A stretch of 64,000 nucleotides of DNA, taken from assembly GCA_036000105.1 (NCBI GenBank), contig DASYGE010000012.1:558001-622000 (forward strand). Reading direction: 5' to 3'. Position 1 is the first letter of the stretch. The number at the start of each line of letters is the position of its first letter. Of the stretch, positions 7,702-16,646 are shown one piece after another. A program made the translations under genes and the position numbers. The notes beneath the pieces are model-generated. The model did no database searches. It was not told the origin of the DNA and saw only the letters and a program-made list of their open reading frames with translations. This stretch comes from DASUBN01 sp036000105. GTDB lineage: Bacteria; Pseudomonadota; Gammaproteobacteria; Natronospirales; REEB76.

Positions 7702-8229
7702 TCATTTCAGGGTCACGTTCTTTTCGCTTTCCTTTCTGTGCCACCACTCCTTGAATTCAACGCACTCGCCTTGCGAGTCGAATGTGGCCTGCAGAATGCC
7801 GTCTAATTCCACAAATTCACCGGAAGGCACACGATTGAATGTCGCTTGCCAATGAGCGACGCCTATATTGTTTTCCAGGCTGATTATGTTGACATGGAAG
7901 TTAACATTGGACTGACCGTATTTGGCGCCCTCTGCCCAATACTTGCGTATCGCGTCACGGCCCGTCATTGGTGCATCGAAGGGTGTTTCGTAGTATCTGG
8001 CATCCTGCGAAAACAGCAGGATAACTTCATCGGGATTTCCGGTTGTCCACGCATTTCCATAGCTGCGCAGCCATCCCTGAAAAGCATGCACAGTGACGAC
8101 CGCGTGAGCGGGCATAGAGTTCGATTGTGGCGCCGCCATAACAGTCAGATCCTGCTTCCTGGACATCGAGCAGGCGGACAATAGAGCTATGCATACCGAA
8201 GTGCAGAGAACCAGAAGTATCTTTTTCAT
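7702..8229 (-). CDS. Lipoprotein with NTF2-like (SnoaL/DUF4440-type) domain
   Basis: The 175-residue protein starts with a lipoprotein signal (MKKILLVLCTSVCIALLSAC) whose lipobox LSAC predicts lipidation at Cys20. The mature part is NTF2-fold: the helix FQGWLRSYGNAWTTGNPDEV, then LFSQDARYYETPFDAPMTGR and paired strands ending at EFKEWWHRK. Such domains bind small ligands or have cyclase/isomerase activity; no substrate can be named. A CAGGAG ribosome site precedes the ATG. It is the probable first gene of a leftward operon with the HExxH membrane protein. Confidence 0.8.
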   Translation of the reverse strand: MKKILLVLCTSVCIALLSACSMSRKQDLTVMAAPQSNSMPAHAVVTVHAFQGWLRSYGNAWTTGNPDEVILLFSQDARYYETPFDAPMTGRDAIRKYWAEGAKYGQSNVNFHVNIISLENNIGVAHWQATFNRVPSGEFVELDGILQATFDSQGECVEFKEWWHRKESEKNVTLK

Positions 8230-8602
8230 CCGAACAAACTCCTGCGGGCAGAGTGGACCGGTGCGATGTGTCTCACTGTCTTAGACGTAAGTTAACTGAA
8301 GACGTGCGAGATTCTGGACGATATGAATATATCCCGCGTGACAGGAAGTTCGGTGGCAACACTCGAGGCGGCATTACAAGCGATATTGAAGCGCAATTGT
8401 TGCTTTTGCCGAGAAAGCGCAGCGTTAGGGTGGCGTATATGCTGATCACGCCGGGCGATGCCGAGCTCAGTAACACCATGCTGCCAACCTGACGTTGTCA
8501 TCCCACCGCACATCGAAAAGTGAATCCCTCGGCTCCACCGTTAAATTGATGATAGATTCAGCCCCAATAGGCCACAAATCACAGCCTAGACCGAAGGTGC
8601 GA
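8230..8602. other. Intergenic region without recognised gene
   Basis: These 373 bases lie between the start of the lipoprotein gene and the end of a decayed NTF2-fold fragment. Short open frames exist on both strands, but none has a plausible start site or family resemblance. The promoter of the leftward operon should lie here, near 8240-8300; no boxes could be assigned with confidence. Confidence 0.5.
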
Positions 8603-8800
8603 TCACTTTATTTCACTTGAGTGAGCAGCAACACATCGCCGGGTCCCTCCTTCCAGGACCCACACGTCCGTCGCCCTGCCGTGAAACGCATACGGCTTGC
8701 CGCGATCCGCGCCCTTCGCGATGAACTCTACTGTCACTACTGCTGCTGAGTCTGACCAGCCTTCACCGTTTGGTCCAGGTTGAAGTTCCAGTCTGAGTTT
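8603..8800 (-). pseudogene. 3' fragment of an NTF2-fold (DUF4440-like) gene
   Basis: Read leftward, the last 60 or so codons spell VEFIAKGADRGKPYAFHGRA then TDVWVLEGGTRRCVAAHSSE, the typical end of DUF4440/SnoaL proteins (strand with R-x-T-D-V-W, then V-A-A-H-S-S). No start or N-terminal half is present. At about 8800 the sequence changes into the 3' end of an IS3-family transposase on the same strand, so the gene was probably broken by that insertion or a later deletion. An open frame to 9034 exists only because the two remnants happen to join. Confidence 0.65.
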
Positions 8801-9060
8801 ACGCAAATATCGTCGGTCTGGGTGGTTGGGGTTTGGGTAGGATGGTTTCCGGGGCTGGCCGACGGTAGCCCAGCGAGCTATGGGGCCGCCGCGTGTTGTA
8901 CTCTCGCCGCTACATCTGCAGGACCACCTGGGTTTCTTTGAGGGTGTAGAAGATTTCGCCGTTGAGCAGCTCGTCTCTGAGCTTGCCGTTGAACTATTCA
9001 CAGTAACCGTTCTCCCAGGGGCCGCCGGGCTCAATGTAGCCTTGCATGGACTGGTATGGA
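8799..9060 (-). mobile_element. IS3-family transposase (OrfB) C-terminal remnant
   Basis: Leftward translation gives YIEPGGPWENGYCE, a stop, FNGKLRDELLNGEIFYTL, then KETQVVLQM, a stop, RREYNTRRPHSSLGYRRPAP. This is the conserved end of the IS3-type DDE integrase, including the final catalytic Glu in WENGYCE. In-frame TAG codons at 8994-8996 and 8910-8912 show it is dead. The frame ends at a TAA at 8799. The beginning of the element and its terminal inverted repeats were not found. The right boundary is approximate. Confidence 0.8.
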
Positions 9061-9120
9061 TTAAGAATCGCAGAGTCCCTCACGATAGCTGTGTTGCTGG
9101 TTGATATCCAGGCCAGGACC

Positions 9121-10083
9121 TCATCGCCAGCGTGCGAGTAATACACCATCTTTCGTATATTTTATTACGCTCAGCCCGTCAGCAGAGTACAGGTTTCCAT
9201 CTCGGCCGCACGCAATACTAAATGGTGCGTGTTCGAATAGCCTGGGTTTTCGGTCATCTTTGATTGTATTGAATAAATGACCTCTGAAGTCGTATTCCTT
9301 TATCCGATTGCGCTGGTAGTCAGCTACGTAGATATTCCCCGCACTGTCAGTACACGCACCGGACGATGAGATCAACCCTTCGTTCATTGCGCCAGCCCCA
9401 CGAAAAATCAGTTTATTTTCACCGGTTCGAGATAGCACTTCTATTCGGTCATTACCCCAATCGTCTACTACCAAAGTGTCGTTCTTACCGATGGCAATGG
9501 TCTGTGGATTACGCCATTGATCCGACCCCAAACCATGTTCACGGTGCCACTTTGCCGCGAGCTTTCCATCGGATGTGAACTCTTGAATCAGATTCCGCCC
9601 AAACTCAACCACGTACACATTGCCGGTTGGATCTACCGCTACATGCCAATAATCATCCTTAACCGTACTAGATGCCTTTCCAAAGGTGGCAATAATCTTG
9701 CCCATAGGTGACAACTTAAGCATTTGCTGAGCACCGCCGTCCGGCACATAGATATTGCCGCCATTGTCAATCGCAATCCCGTTTGGCCCATTGTTGGTTC
9801 CGGGGCCGTCTGTGAAGACCCGCCAATCCGCCAACACCTGACCCTCTGGAGTGAGCTTTAGAATTCTGGAGCGGTGCTTGTGATCGGTGTCAACCAAGTA
9901 AATATTGTTCTGCGCGTCAAAGGCCATGTTGTCTGGTTGATAGAAGCAGAGTACGCAACCCTGCGTCGAATCCGCGACCTCAGTGGTTGCCGAATCCCCG
10001 GCAGCAGACCGAATCGAGAAAGTCACTCCAAGTATCAATCCAAATAATGAAACAACAAATGGACTGCTGAGCGACATGATCAT
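9121..10083 (-). CDS. Secreted NHL-repeat beta-propeller protein
   Basis: The 320-residue protein has an N-terminal signal peptide (about 1-28) followed by five to six NHL-type blades. The recurring pattern is P-x-x-(I/V)-A-(I/V)-D-x-x-G-N-(I/V)-Y-V-x-D, for example NGIAIDNGGNIYVPDGGAQQ, WHVAVDPTGNVYVVEFGRN and CTDSAGNIYVADYQRNRI. NHL propellers act as binding scaffolds or as enzymes such as lactonases; nothing here shows which. Two cysteines (CVLCF) precede the first blade. The gene stands alone on the minus strand; an IS3 remnant lies just downstream. Confidence 0.85.
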   Translation of the reverse strand: MIMSLSSPFVVSLFGLILGVTFSIRSAAGDSATTEVADSTQGCVLCFYQPDNMAFDAQNNIYLVDTDHKHRSRILKLTPEGQVLADWRVFTDGPGTNNGPNGIAIDNGGNIYVPDGGAQQMLKLSPMGKIIATFGKASSTVKDDYWHVAVDPTGNVYVVEFGRNLIQEFTSDGKLAAKWHREHGLGSDQWRNPQTIAIGKNDTLVVDDWGNDRIEVLSRTGENKLIFRGAGAMNEGLISSSGACTDSAGNIYVADYQRNRIKEYDFRGHLFNTIKDDRKPRLFEHAPFSIACGRDGNLYSADGLSVIKYTKDGVLLARWR

Positions 10084-10413
10084 GGCCTCCTGAAACGTGC
10101 AAATATGTTAAGCCCTCAGTGTTGGGGGCGACTAAATTACGTTGTTGTGATTGTCACCCCATTGATTTAGTTCCGTGCAGGAGGCGACACATTCTTCAAT
10201 ACTTTAGAAGCGCAGTTTGCCAAAACACTGAGAAGTTTCTGACACAGGGAGTGGGAACACGGAGCGCGTGCAAATTACGCATGCTGCTTCGATAAATCAT
10301 TAGGACCGGTGACTAGCCAGGAATTTCGGACGAACTGCAGGTTTAGTTTCGCCAAGTAGTGCCCGCTTTCTGAGGCCGTCTTCTATACCGCGGCGTTGTC
10401 GAAAGTATTGCAA
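10084..10413. other. Intergenic region without recognised gene
   Basis: These 330 bases lie upstream of the NHL-repeat gene and downstream of an NTF2-fold gene, both leftward. GGAGG-like bases precede the NHL start. No repeat of types A to D and no coding frame with support was seen. Confidence 0.5.
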
Positions 10414-10908
10414 TCAGTTCTTGTGGGAGCGATTGGGCGGCTCCATTTCACGATTGGAGACGATCCACCAACGGCCATCTTCCTTCTTAACGATTGTGGT
10501 ATACCGCCCCCGTTCTGCAGGCAATTCCACGTGGTCGCTTGTAACCGCGCCGGTAATATCGAATTCCCCGTCTACTATGGCGAGATCCGCTTTCAGGAAG
10601 CGGAGCCCATCGACCGTTGCCGTAGCCGTGCTTCCGGCGTAGCCGATTGAAAAAGCCTTCGCGTAGAAGCCTTCGATCTCCTGCCTGCCCTTCATCACTG
10701 CTCCGTCCGGATTGACGAAGTCGCCATCCGATATCCAGAACATGGAAAGGCCATGGGCATCGCTGTTATGCCAGTGTGCGGTGAAGCTCTCGATTAGGTT
10801 CTTGATTGCCGCTTCATCCTGGCTACGCGAGTCAGCGAGTACTGTTGGCGCTACTGCTAACGCAAGAAAGAGAAAAAGCCAATTAGCTGAGCGTGAAATA
10901 CGTGACAT
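10414..10908 (-). CDS. Secreted SgcJ/EcaC-like NTF2-fold protein
   Basis: Starting at ATG 10908 (GGAG 12 bases upstream) the 164-residue protein has a signal peptide (FLFLALAVAPTVLA). It is followed by an NTF2-like fold with the family pattern DEAAIKNLIESFTAHWHNSD, FVNPDGAVMKGRQEIEGFYA and a final GRWWIVSNREMEP. The fold suits a small ligand-binding or isomerase role; the substrate is unknown. An in-frame start at 10956 would add 16 unlikely residues. It is divergent from the histidine kinase gene. Confidence 0.78.
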   Translation of the reverse strand: MSRISRSANWLFLFLALAVAPTVLADSRSQDEAAIKNLIESFTAHWHNSDAHGLSMFWISDGDFVNPDGAVMKGRQEIEGFYAKAFSIGYAGSTATATVDGLRFLKADLAIVDGEFDITGAVTSDHVELPAERGRYTTIVKKEDGRWWIVSNREMEPPNRSHKN

Positions 10909-10976
10909 GCTCTGTGCTCCAAAGGTGGTTTGACGAGGCCCAACGACGGAAAGCATAGGCGGCAGAACACAAGGCT

Positions 10977-12203
10977 GTGAGTGCCGGAAGGCAGTGGCTT
11001 ACGGTCATGACTTTCGGCACATGGGCCGGTACACCGAGCAGCTATACTAGACTCGTGAATACGGAAGATGCAGTTTCCAAGCTTCTAAGGTGGATAAGCT
11101 GGCTGACCTGGCTCGCCGTGGGGTTGCCCGTGGCCGTTGGTTTTGCCTCCAACCCCCATTCACTCGTGACTCTTAATTCACTGGTATGGACGCTCGCGTT
11201 TATAACCTTCGGTCCGGCACTCGCGACGTCGAGTACTCCAAATGACAAGCCTGCGATGCGTGGTTCGCGCCTCGTGGCACTGTTCGTCGCCACTCTCTCC
11301 CCCCTTGTGATGATTGCACTCAAACCCGAGTGTTTTGCGGGCGCACTGTTGGTAGTCGTCGCGTGGCAATCGACTCTTCAGCTTACGACGGCAGCCGCCA
11401 TTATTTGGGTAGGTACGCAAAGCGTGCTTTTAAGCGTGGTGCTGATGTCGATCAATCCCGATATCAGCGGCGCCAGTTCTTCGATCATTTTCAGCGTGTT
11501 TCAATTTTTCGCGTTTTCGACAGCCTACGTGACCCGGCACGAAATACGAGCCCGTCAAGAGCTCGTCCGCAGCAGTGCCGAGCTCAAGGCGACGCAATTG
11601 CTGCTTGCGCAAAGCAGCCGCATCGGCGAGCGCGTGCGAATATCGCGTGAGTTGCACGACGTCCTCGGGCATGACCTGACCGCGCTGTCGCTGCATCTTG
11701 AGATTGCGCGCAATAGCCGGGAGCAAATTCATGAAGAGGTGGGCAGGGCGCAGGTACTGGCTAAGGGGCTACTGGGTAAGGTGCGGGAAGTCGTCAGTTT
11801 GATGCGTGCCAATGACCAAGCGAGCATTGTTCCCCTCCTGCACAGCCTCGCCGCGGACGGGCCGCAGCTAAAGGTCCATCTGACCGTTAGCGGTGATCTC
11901 GACGCCGCTGATGCTGGTCGCACCCACACGTTGCTGCGTTGTCTGCAGGAGATCATTACGAACGCGAGGCTACATTCGGGTGCGAGAAATCTCTGGCTCG
12001 ATATCGGCCGGAGCGGAAATAGCATAGTCGCGCATGCACGCGACGATGGGCATGGAGCTATTTCCACGCCAAAATTCGGAAATGGGCTGACCGGTATGCG
12101 CGAGAGACTCGAGGAATTCGGTGGCGGCGTGGTTGTCACTGCCTTGCCGAAAACGGGGTTCAAGCTTGAACTCACGCTGCCACTTGTGGACGGACGGCCA
12201 TGA
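10977..12203 (+). CDS. NarL-type sensor histidine kinase (HisKA_3)
   Basis: The N-terminal part (about residues 30-190) has five to six hydrophobic spans and no obvious periplasmic sensor loop, so the membrane itself or a ligand within it may be sensed. The dimerisation and phospho-accepting segment is RVRISRELHDVLGHDLTALS, with His in RELHDVLGH. The ATPase has an N-box (EIITNARLHSGARN) and G-box (GNGLTGMRERLEEFGGG). Start choice is uncertain: GTG 10977, ATG 11007 and GTG 11055 are in frame, and a TATACT box at 11043 sits just ahead of the last. The stop overlaps the regulator start by ATGA. Confidence 0.88.
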   Translation: MSAGRQWLTVMTFGTWAGTPSSYTRLVNTEDAVSKLLRWISWLTWLAVGLPVAVGFASNPHSLVTLNSLVWTLAFITFGPALATSSTPNDKPAMRGSRLVALFVATLSPLVMIALKPECFAGALLVVVAWQSTLQLTTAAAIIWVGTQSVLLSVVLMSINPDISGASSSIIFSVFQFFAFSTAYVTRHEIRARQELVRSSAELKATQLLLAQSSRIGERVRISRELHDVLGHDLTALSLHLEIARNSREQIHEEVGRAQVLAKGLLGKVREVVSLMRANDQASIVPLLHSLAADGPQLKVHLTVSGDLDAADAGRTHTLLRCLQEIITNARLHSGARNLWLDIGRSGNSIVAHARDDGHGAISTPKFGNGLTGMRERLEEFGGGVVVTALPKTGFKLELTLPLVDGRP

Positions 12204-12841
12204 TCCGCACGTGCCTGATCGAGGACCAAACGTTGGTCCGGGAAGGGCTAAAGAGGCTGCTTGCGCTCTCTGAAGACGTCGAGCTGGTTGCTGTAGCGTC
12301 TGACGCCGATGAAGGCGTGGCGATGACTTTGGCGCACGTACCGGAGGTCTTGCTACTCGATTTGAAGCTGCCTGGACGCTCGGGAATCGAAGTGCTGAAG
12401 GAGTTACGCGACCGTAACGCGCTTCCCCCCACTCTTATCCTGACAACCTTCGACGAAGATTCGCTGCTTATCGAAGCGATGCGGGCAGGTGCCAAAGGTT
12501 ATCTTCTAAAAGATGTGACACTCGAACAGCTCGTTAACGGTATTCGCACGCTAGCGGCTGGCGGGACCTTGCTCTTACCCGCAATCACTGACCGCCTGCT
12601 CAGAAGCATCGGGAAGGAATTGCCGCCATCGCACACCGTTACGCCAGAGAATCCCTTGACGAAGCGTGAGGTGGAAATTCTCAGGCTTCTCGCCAGCGGC
12701 TACAACAACCGGGAAATCGGGGAGGCGTTTTCGGTAACAGAAGGGACAGTGAAAAATCACGTATCAAATATCCTCGCAAAACTAGAAGTCCGCGACAGGA
12801 CAAGAGCCGTCCTCAAAGCACTCGAGTGGGGTTATCTTTGA
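12200..12841 (+). CDS. NarL/FixJ-family response regulator
   Basis: The 213-residue protein has an N-terminal receiver domain with acidic pair E8-D9, phospho-acceptor Asp54 in LLLDLKLPGRSG, Thr in LILTTFDED and Lys in GYLLKD. The C-terminal LuxR-type helix-turn-helix spans about 148-205 (LTKREVEILRLLASGYNNRE, then VTEGTVKNHVSNILAKL). It is the cognate regulator of the kinase it overlaps. Targets are unknown; the neighbouring CPBP protease gene and the divergent NTF2 gene are candidates by position only. Confidence 0.92.
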   Translation: MIRTCLIEDQTLVREGLKRLLALSEDVELVAVASDADEGVAMTLAHVPEVLLLDLKLPGRSGIEVLKELRDRNALPPTLILTTFDEDSLLIEAMRAGAKGYLLKDVTLEQLVNGIRTLAAGGTLLLPAITDRLLRSIGKELPPSHTVTPENPLTKREVEILRLLASGYNNREIGEAFSVTEGTVKNHVSNILAKLEVRDRTRAVLKALEWGYL

Positions 12842-12899
12842 CCACATAGGCCTGTAAATCTGCGGTAACCAGCAGATGCGGGATCCTCTAGTAGTACGC

Positions 12900-13805
12900 T
12901 TACCCCCGTGGAAAGCGACATTCGCGATAGCGCCGATGCACCAGGGCAAACATCGCAGCCAGAAGCGGAAAGATAACCCAACTGGCCTCCAGGCCCTGCG
13001 GCCCCCCAGTCAGCCATGAGGGGCCACTGTAAGTGACATCCATCAGATGGTTGTCCAATGGCAATCCGTTATTACCGGTATTGGGTGCGCCGTAAAGACC
13101 CAATGCAAAGAAATCGAAGGCCGCATGGAATCCGATGGCAAACCACAATGATCCTGTGCGACGTAGGGTGAAACAAACGAACAGACCTAATAGAGTCACG
13201 CTAAGGCCATCCGCAACGGTTTCCATAGGCTTGCCAAAATAGTGGAGGCCTCCGAATACTAATGACAACAGAAGCGATGCCGGCCAAAACCCGATCCCGT
13301 GGATTAGGGATGCCAGCGCGTAGCCACGGAATTGAAGCTCTTCCGAAAATCCGACAAGAAGCATCGCTGCAATCCAGAGTAGAAGCCACTTCAAGAAGTT
13401 TGGGCCGTGTAGCGCAAGGCCATGGATTGTCGCACCCTTGCCCAGCAAGGCAACCAACAATAAGGACGACACCATGCCAGCCCCGAAGAGGGTACCTACC
13501 CAGAAATCCATGCGGAAGGCTGCCCGCAATGGAAATCCAAACCATTCCATACGCTTATGCTCAAGCCTGATCAATCCCAAGCTCACGATGAGCGCTGCTA
13601 TAAGGCCGACACCATCGAAAACTACAAAATCTCCCGCGGAAAATCCGTTGGAAGGTTGATAATGGGTCAGTGTGAGCACAATTCTGGTTAGAACATCATC
13701 CAGTAGCAGGAACGATGTCAGATAAGCCGCGAATCGCCAGCCGGCCCTTGGCCCCGCATCGCCCATGAAAATGTTTTTTATCCCATTCGGAATTGTCATC
13801 CTCAC
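12900..13805 (-). CDS. CPBP-family intramembrane glutamic protease
   Basis: The 301-residue protein has about eight membrane spans. All three conserved motifs are present: EELQFR (EExxxR) in GFSEELQFRGYAL, FxxxH in VFGGLHYF, and HxxxD in GFHAAFDFF. This is the Abi/CAAX protease family (relatives of Rce1), often involved in peptide maturation, immunity to bacteriocins or prenyl-protein processing. No peptide gene was seen beside it. It converges on the response regulator gene with 58 bases between stops. Confidence 0.9.
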   Translation of the reverse strand: MRMTIPNGIKNIFMGDAGPRAGWRFAAYLTSFLLLDDVLTRIVLTLTHYQPSNGFSAGDFVVFDGVGLIAALIVSLGLIRLEHKRMEWFGFPLRAAFRMDFWVGTLFGAGMVSSLLLVALLGKGATIHGLALHGPNFLKWLLLWIAAMLLVGFSEELQFRGYALASLIHGIGFWPASLLLSLVFGGLHYFGKPMETVADGLSVTLLGLFVCFTLRRTGSLWFAIGFHAAFDFFALGLYGAPNTGNNGLPLDNHLMDVTYSGPSWLTGGPQGLEASWVIFPLLAAMFALVHRRYRECRFPRG

Positions 13806-13925
13806 GACTCCATTGCTGGCATATATTCAGTACCAAGCGCGATTCAGGTGATGTTTTGATTCAGCAAGTTCTTGAAACACGTATTTCGCGGTTTCGCCTA
13901 CCTACCGCTTCGGGAGTACACGCGT

Positions 13926-15245
13926 TCAATTGTCCGGCAGCGCTACCTTGAGGATTTGAGTGTTAGTCAATTTGCTATTTGGCCAAATATGGCCATGCTG
14001 GTCGAATGAGTTCTGTTCACTGTTGGCGATGAAATACAGGCTGTCACCCACGACGACGCCTTCGGTCGGGCTGCTCATACGGGGGTCACCGCGTTCGATG
14101 ACCGTAGAACCGATGATTTCCTCGAGGTCGGGTGAGAGCTGGAAAGCGATTACGCGATTCGGATGCAAATCTGTTTGTGTAGCAATCAAATATCCCTTGT
14201 AAAAGTACAAGCCATCGATACCCACAGTGGTGATGTCTTCGGGGTGGGGAAGACGTCGTACGGCTCCGGTTTGCAGGTTCACGAGATCAATACCGACGCC
14301 CTCATCGGCAACGTATAGATTGGATCCGTCCGGAGAGAGAGCTATGCCATTGGGGTAAAGAAAGGTATTGACTGCTGTCAATCGCGTTATGCGGCGTCCA
14401 GCCAAGTCGAGCTTGTAGACGCTGCCTTCATCGCTGTCGGTGATATATACGTCATTGCGGGGTCCGATAACGAGGTCGTTGAACAGGTGAATACCCTGGG
14501 GAGGTGCGTCATAGCGTGCGACCAACTTTCCGGATTTCAGGTCAAAGATGAAGACGCCGGATTTGCCTATGTCGGACTTCTGAAAGCCAGTCATGTTGGG
14601 ACTATCAGCCCCACTACAGGCAAGTAACCAGCCGTGTTGCGAATCAATTTTCATGCCTAAGGCCTGCCATAGACCCTTATCTGCGCTCGCAAAAACATCG
14701 AAGATGCCGGCGCTGCTGCGCGATACGATCTTTCGCAGGTAGGTGCTACTGAAAAAGAAGCGCAGCGTTGTAGCATCGTAGGCCATGCCCTCTGGAATGA
14801 AATCCCTTTCCGGAAGCGTAAACATTGCCTGTGCGTTCACTATCGGCCTGGATTGATCTTGCGCCTCAGCAAGTACAGTGCTGTAGCCTGCGTGGTTATG
14901 AAGGTTCAGGAAAGCAGTGTCTTGCGGAAGTTCGGCGCCAAGCCCTTGACGGACGATGCGCTCGAAATCACGGTACGCCTCGTCGCTTTTACCCAATCCA
15001 GCTTCGCTGTGGGCCCGTCCGAGCAAGATATCCGGGTGGTCGGGGCTTATCTTCAGTAGAGCCTGGAAACCGGCCAGTGCGGTTTTGTAGTCATGCTTCT
15101 CCAACGCGGCCCGTGCCCCGGAATCCATTGACTCAAATGTACCGAGATCCAACGCGGCTGCTGGTGACCCTACAACGGCGAGTATGTACGCTGCAGAGCA
15201 CACGGCCAATGCGCGAGTTGCAAATTTGTGAATCTTTACGGCCAA
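13926..15245 (-). CDS. Secreted TPR plus SMP-30/gluconolactonase-like beta-propeller protein
   Basis: The 439-residue protein begins at TTG 15245 (GGAG seven bases upstream) and has a signal peptide to about residue 32. Residues about 40-110 hold a TPR-like helical pair (ALEKHDYKTALAGFQALLKI). The rest is a six-blade propeller with SMP-30-like lines such as FNDLVIGPRNDVYITDSDEG, YPNGIALSPDGSNLYVADEG and DGLYFYKGYLIATQ. The pattern P-N-G-(I/V)-x-x-(S/D)-x-D resembles gluconolactonase/strictosidine-synthase metal sites, but activity is unproven. The combination with an N-terminal TPR is less common. It is transcribed alone. Confidence 0.8.
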   Translation of the reverse strand: MAVKIHKFATRALAVCSAAYILAVVGSPAAALDLGTFESMDSGARAALEKHDYKTALAGFQALLKISPDHPDILLGRAHSEAGLGKSDEAYRDFERIVRQGLGAELPQDTAFLNLHNHAGYSTVLAEAQDQSRPIVNAQAMFTLPERDFIPEGMAYDATTLRFFFSSTYLRKIVSRSSAGIFDVFASADKGLWQALGMKIDSQHGWLLACSGADSPNMTGFQKSDIGKSGVFIFDLKSGKLVARYDAPPQGIHLFNDLVIGPRNDVYITDSDEGSVYKLDLAGRRITRLTAVNTFLYPNGIALSPDGSNLYVADEGVGIDLVNLQTGAVRRLPHPEDITTVGIDGLYFYKGYLIATQTDLHPNRVIAFQLSPDLEEIIGSTVIERGDPRMSSPTEGVVVGDSLYFIANSEQNSFDQHGHIWPNSKLTNTQILKVALPDN

Positions 15246-15651
15246 ATTGCGCTCCAGATTCCATGCCCCCTGGCTTTAGATTCTGGACCACGGTGTAGGC
15301 AGGTAGTTCCGAAAAAATGCCGATATCCGGACTCAAAACCCCGATCTGCAACCGGCATCTGGCCGCATTAAATCGGAAGCGATACCTGCCACTTATATGC
15401 CGATAATCATGAATCTGAACAACTGTCTTTCGGTACTGTTCATCACAGAGCATTTGCCGGATAACTGCGCAATATCCCGTCTACTAGGAAGTGGTGCGTG
15501 AACAGTATCAATAAAAGGCGCGTGCTGGTCGCCCAACCCGCGATTCCCGCACAGGCCATTAGTCATGGTTCTGGTCGCCTGACTTCCGGCACTGGCTATA
15601 CGTCGGCTTTCGTTAAAAACTCGATCTATCCTGGTACATAGGTCTCCGACC
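15246..15651. other. Divergent intergenic region
   Basis: This 406-base region separates the leftward propeller gene from the rightward membrane-protein cluster. Short frames on both strands lack start sites and resemblance to known proteins. No type A to D repeat was seen. It should hold promoters for both sides. Confidence 0.5.
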
Positions 15652-16089
15652 ATGAATCGACTCAACTACAAGCGTATCGCTCTTGGCGCCATTGCGGGCG
15701 CCGTTGTGTGGTCAGTCTGGACGAGCATCGTCACGATGAAGGTACTGCTACCCGTCTACAAGACCGAAATCGCGGCGGGACGGATTCTAGGTACTCCTCG
15801 CTACGGACTGGCGGTGTTCTTTTCCGGTTGGTTTGTGATGTTGTTGGTAGTTACTGCGTTAAGTACCTGGTTGTACGCGACCCTTCGACCGCAGCTCGGA
15901 GCCGGAATCAAATCTGCGGTCAAGGTGGGGGCGGCGCTGGGGTTGATCGCCGCTGTACCGATAGATCTTAGTGTGGCTACGTGGTCATCGATGGTAGACA
16001 CCATACCCCTGACGTGGGCGGTCGACGCCTGGGTGGGGCTGACACTTGCGACATGCGTCGCGGCCTTTATTTACAAGGACGCCAAGTAG
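15652..16089 (+). CDS. Four-span membrane protein of unknown function
   Basis: The 145-residue protein has hydrophobic spans at about 9-29, 55-77, 85-105 and 117-138. Its small-residue-rich first helix (ALGAIAGAVVWSVWTSIVTM) and overall size resemble small DUF1761-like membrane proteins, but the match is weak. It is the first of three rightward membrane protein genes (with the di-heme-like protein and DoxX) spaced by 20 to 60 bases and may be co-transcribed with them. Confidence 0.7.
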   Translation: MNRLNYKRIALGAIAGAVVWSVWTSIVTMKVLLPVYKTEIAAGRILGTPRYGLAVFFSGWFVMLLVVTALSTWLYATLRPQLGAGIKSAVKVGAALGLIAAVPIDLSVATWSSMVDTIPLTWAVDAWVGLTLATCVAAFIYKDAK

Positions 16090-16112
16090 GCCGGTAAACC
16101 CTCTTTAGCGGG

Positions 16113-16586
16113 GTGGCTTGGAAGACCGTTGAAGACGAAGCATTAAAGAGGATATCGCCAGTGGGATTCATGATTACAGCCGCAAGTGGCATATTCGCTC
16201 TGACAATGATCGGGGCTATTATCGCCATCCCGTATTCCACGCGGTGGCTCAACCGGCGATACGGTCCGAGCACGGTGAAGCTCGGGTTGGCAATCAATAT
16301 CCACCAGACAATCGGCTACGCGCTGCTGGCCACCGCAGTAATCCATATGTACGCATCCATGGGCGGGGGCCTGGTAATGCGCCTCAATCCCAACGGGATT
16401 ACAAGCGCCACCCTCGGTCTGTTATTGCTGCTGGTACAAGTTGTCCTTGGCTTCAGCCGACCGCCGCCCGGAGATGCGACGATACGCGTATGGAGAAGTA
16501 CGCACTTCATCGTGATGCTCGGTATCGTCAGTTGCATAGCCGTTCATGTTTGGCTCAACGGTATGCTGATCTATCGGATTCTGTGA
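16113..16586 (+). CDS. Four-helix membrane protein with two H-x13-H pairs (putative di-heme b-type cytochrome)
   Basis: The protein has four hydrophobic helices. Helix two contains IHQTIGYALLATAVIHMY and helix four contains THFIVMLGIVSCIAVHVW. In both, two histidines are 14 residues apart (H-x13-H), the spacing that stacks two hemes in ferric-reductase-like and cytochrome b domains. No flavin or NAD(P)H domain is attached, so it would be only the membrane module of a redox system. The start is uncertain: GTG 16113, or GTG 16161 with GAGG upstream. The next gene is DoxX, a family tied to membrane redox and oxidative stress. Confidence 0.65.
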   Translation: MAWKTVEDEALKRISPVGFMITAASGIFALTMIGAIIAIPYSTRWLNRRYGPSTVKLGLAINIHQTIGYALLATAVIHMYASMGGGLVMRLNPNGITSATLGLLLLLVQVVLGFSRPPPGDATIRVWRSTHFIVMLGIVSCIAVHVWLNGMLIYRIL

Positions 16587-16646
16587 CTACTGGTTCAAAC
16601 TGCGAAGCCAAGGACCACTGCCAGTTGGCTTTTTTTGGAGGACGGA

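Noticed and set aside
8603..9034. A 143-codon protein-coding gene on the minus strand
   Set aside because: The frame is an accidental fusion of an IS3 remnant (out of its own frame) with the end of an NTF2-fold gene.
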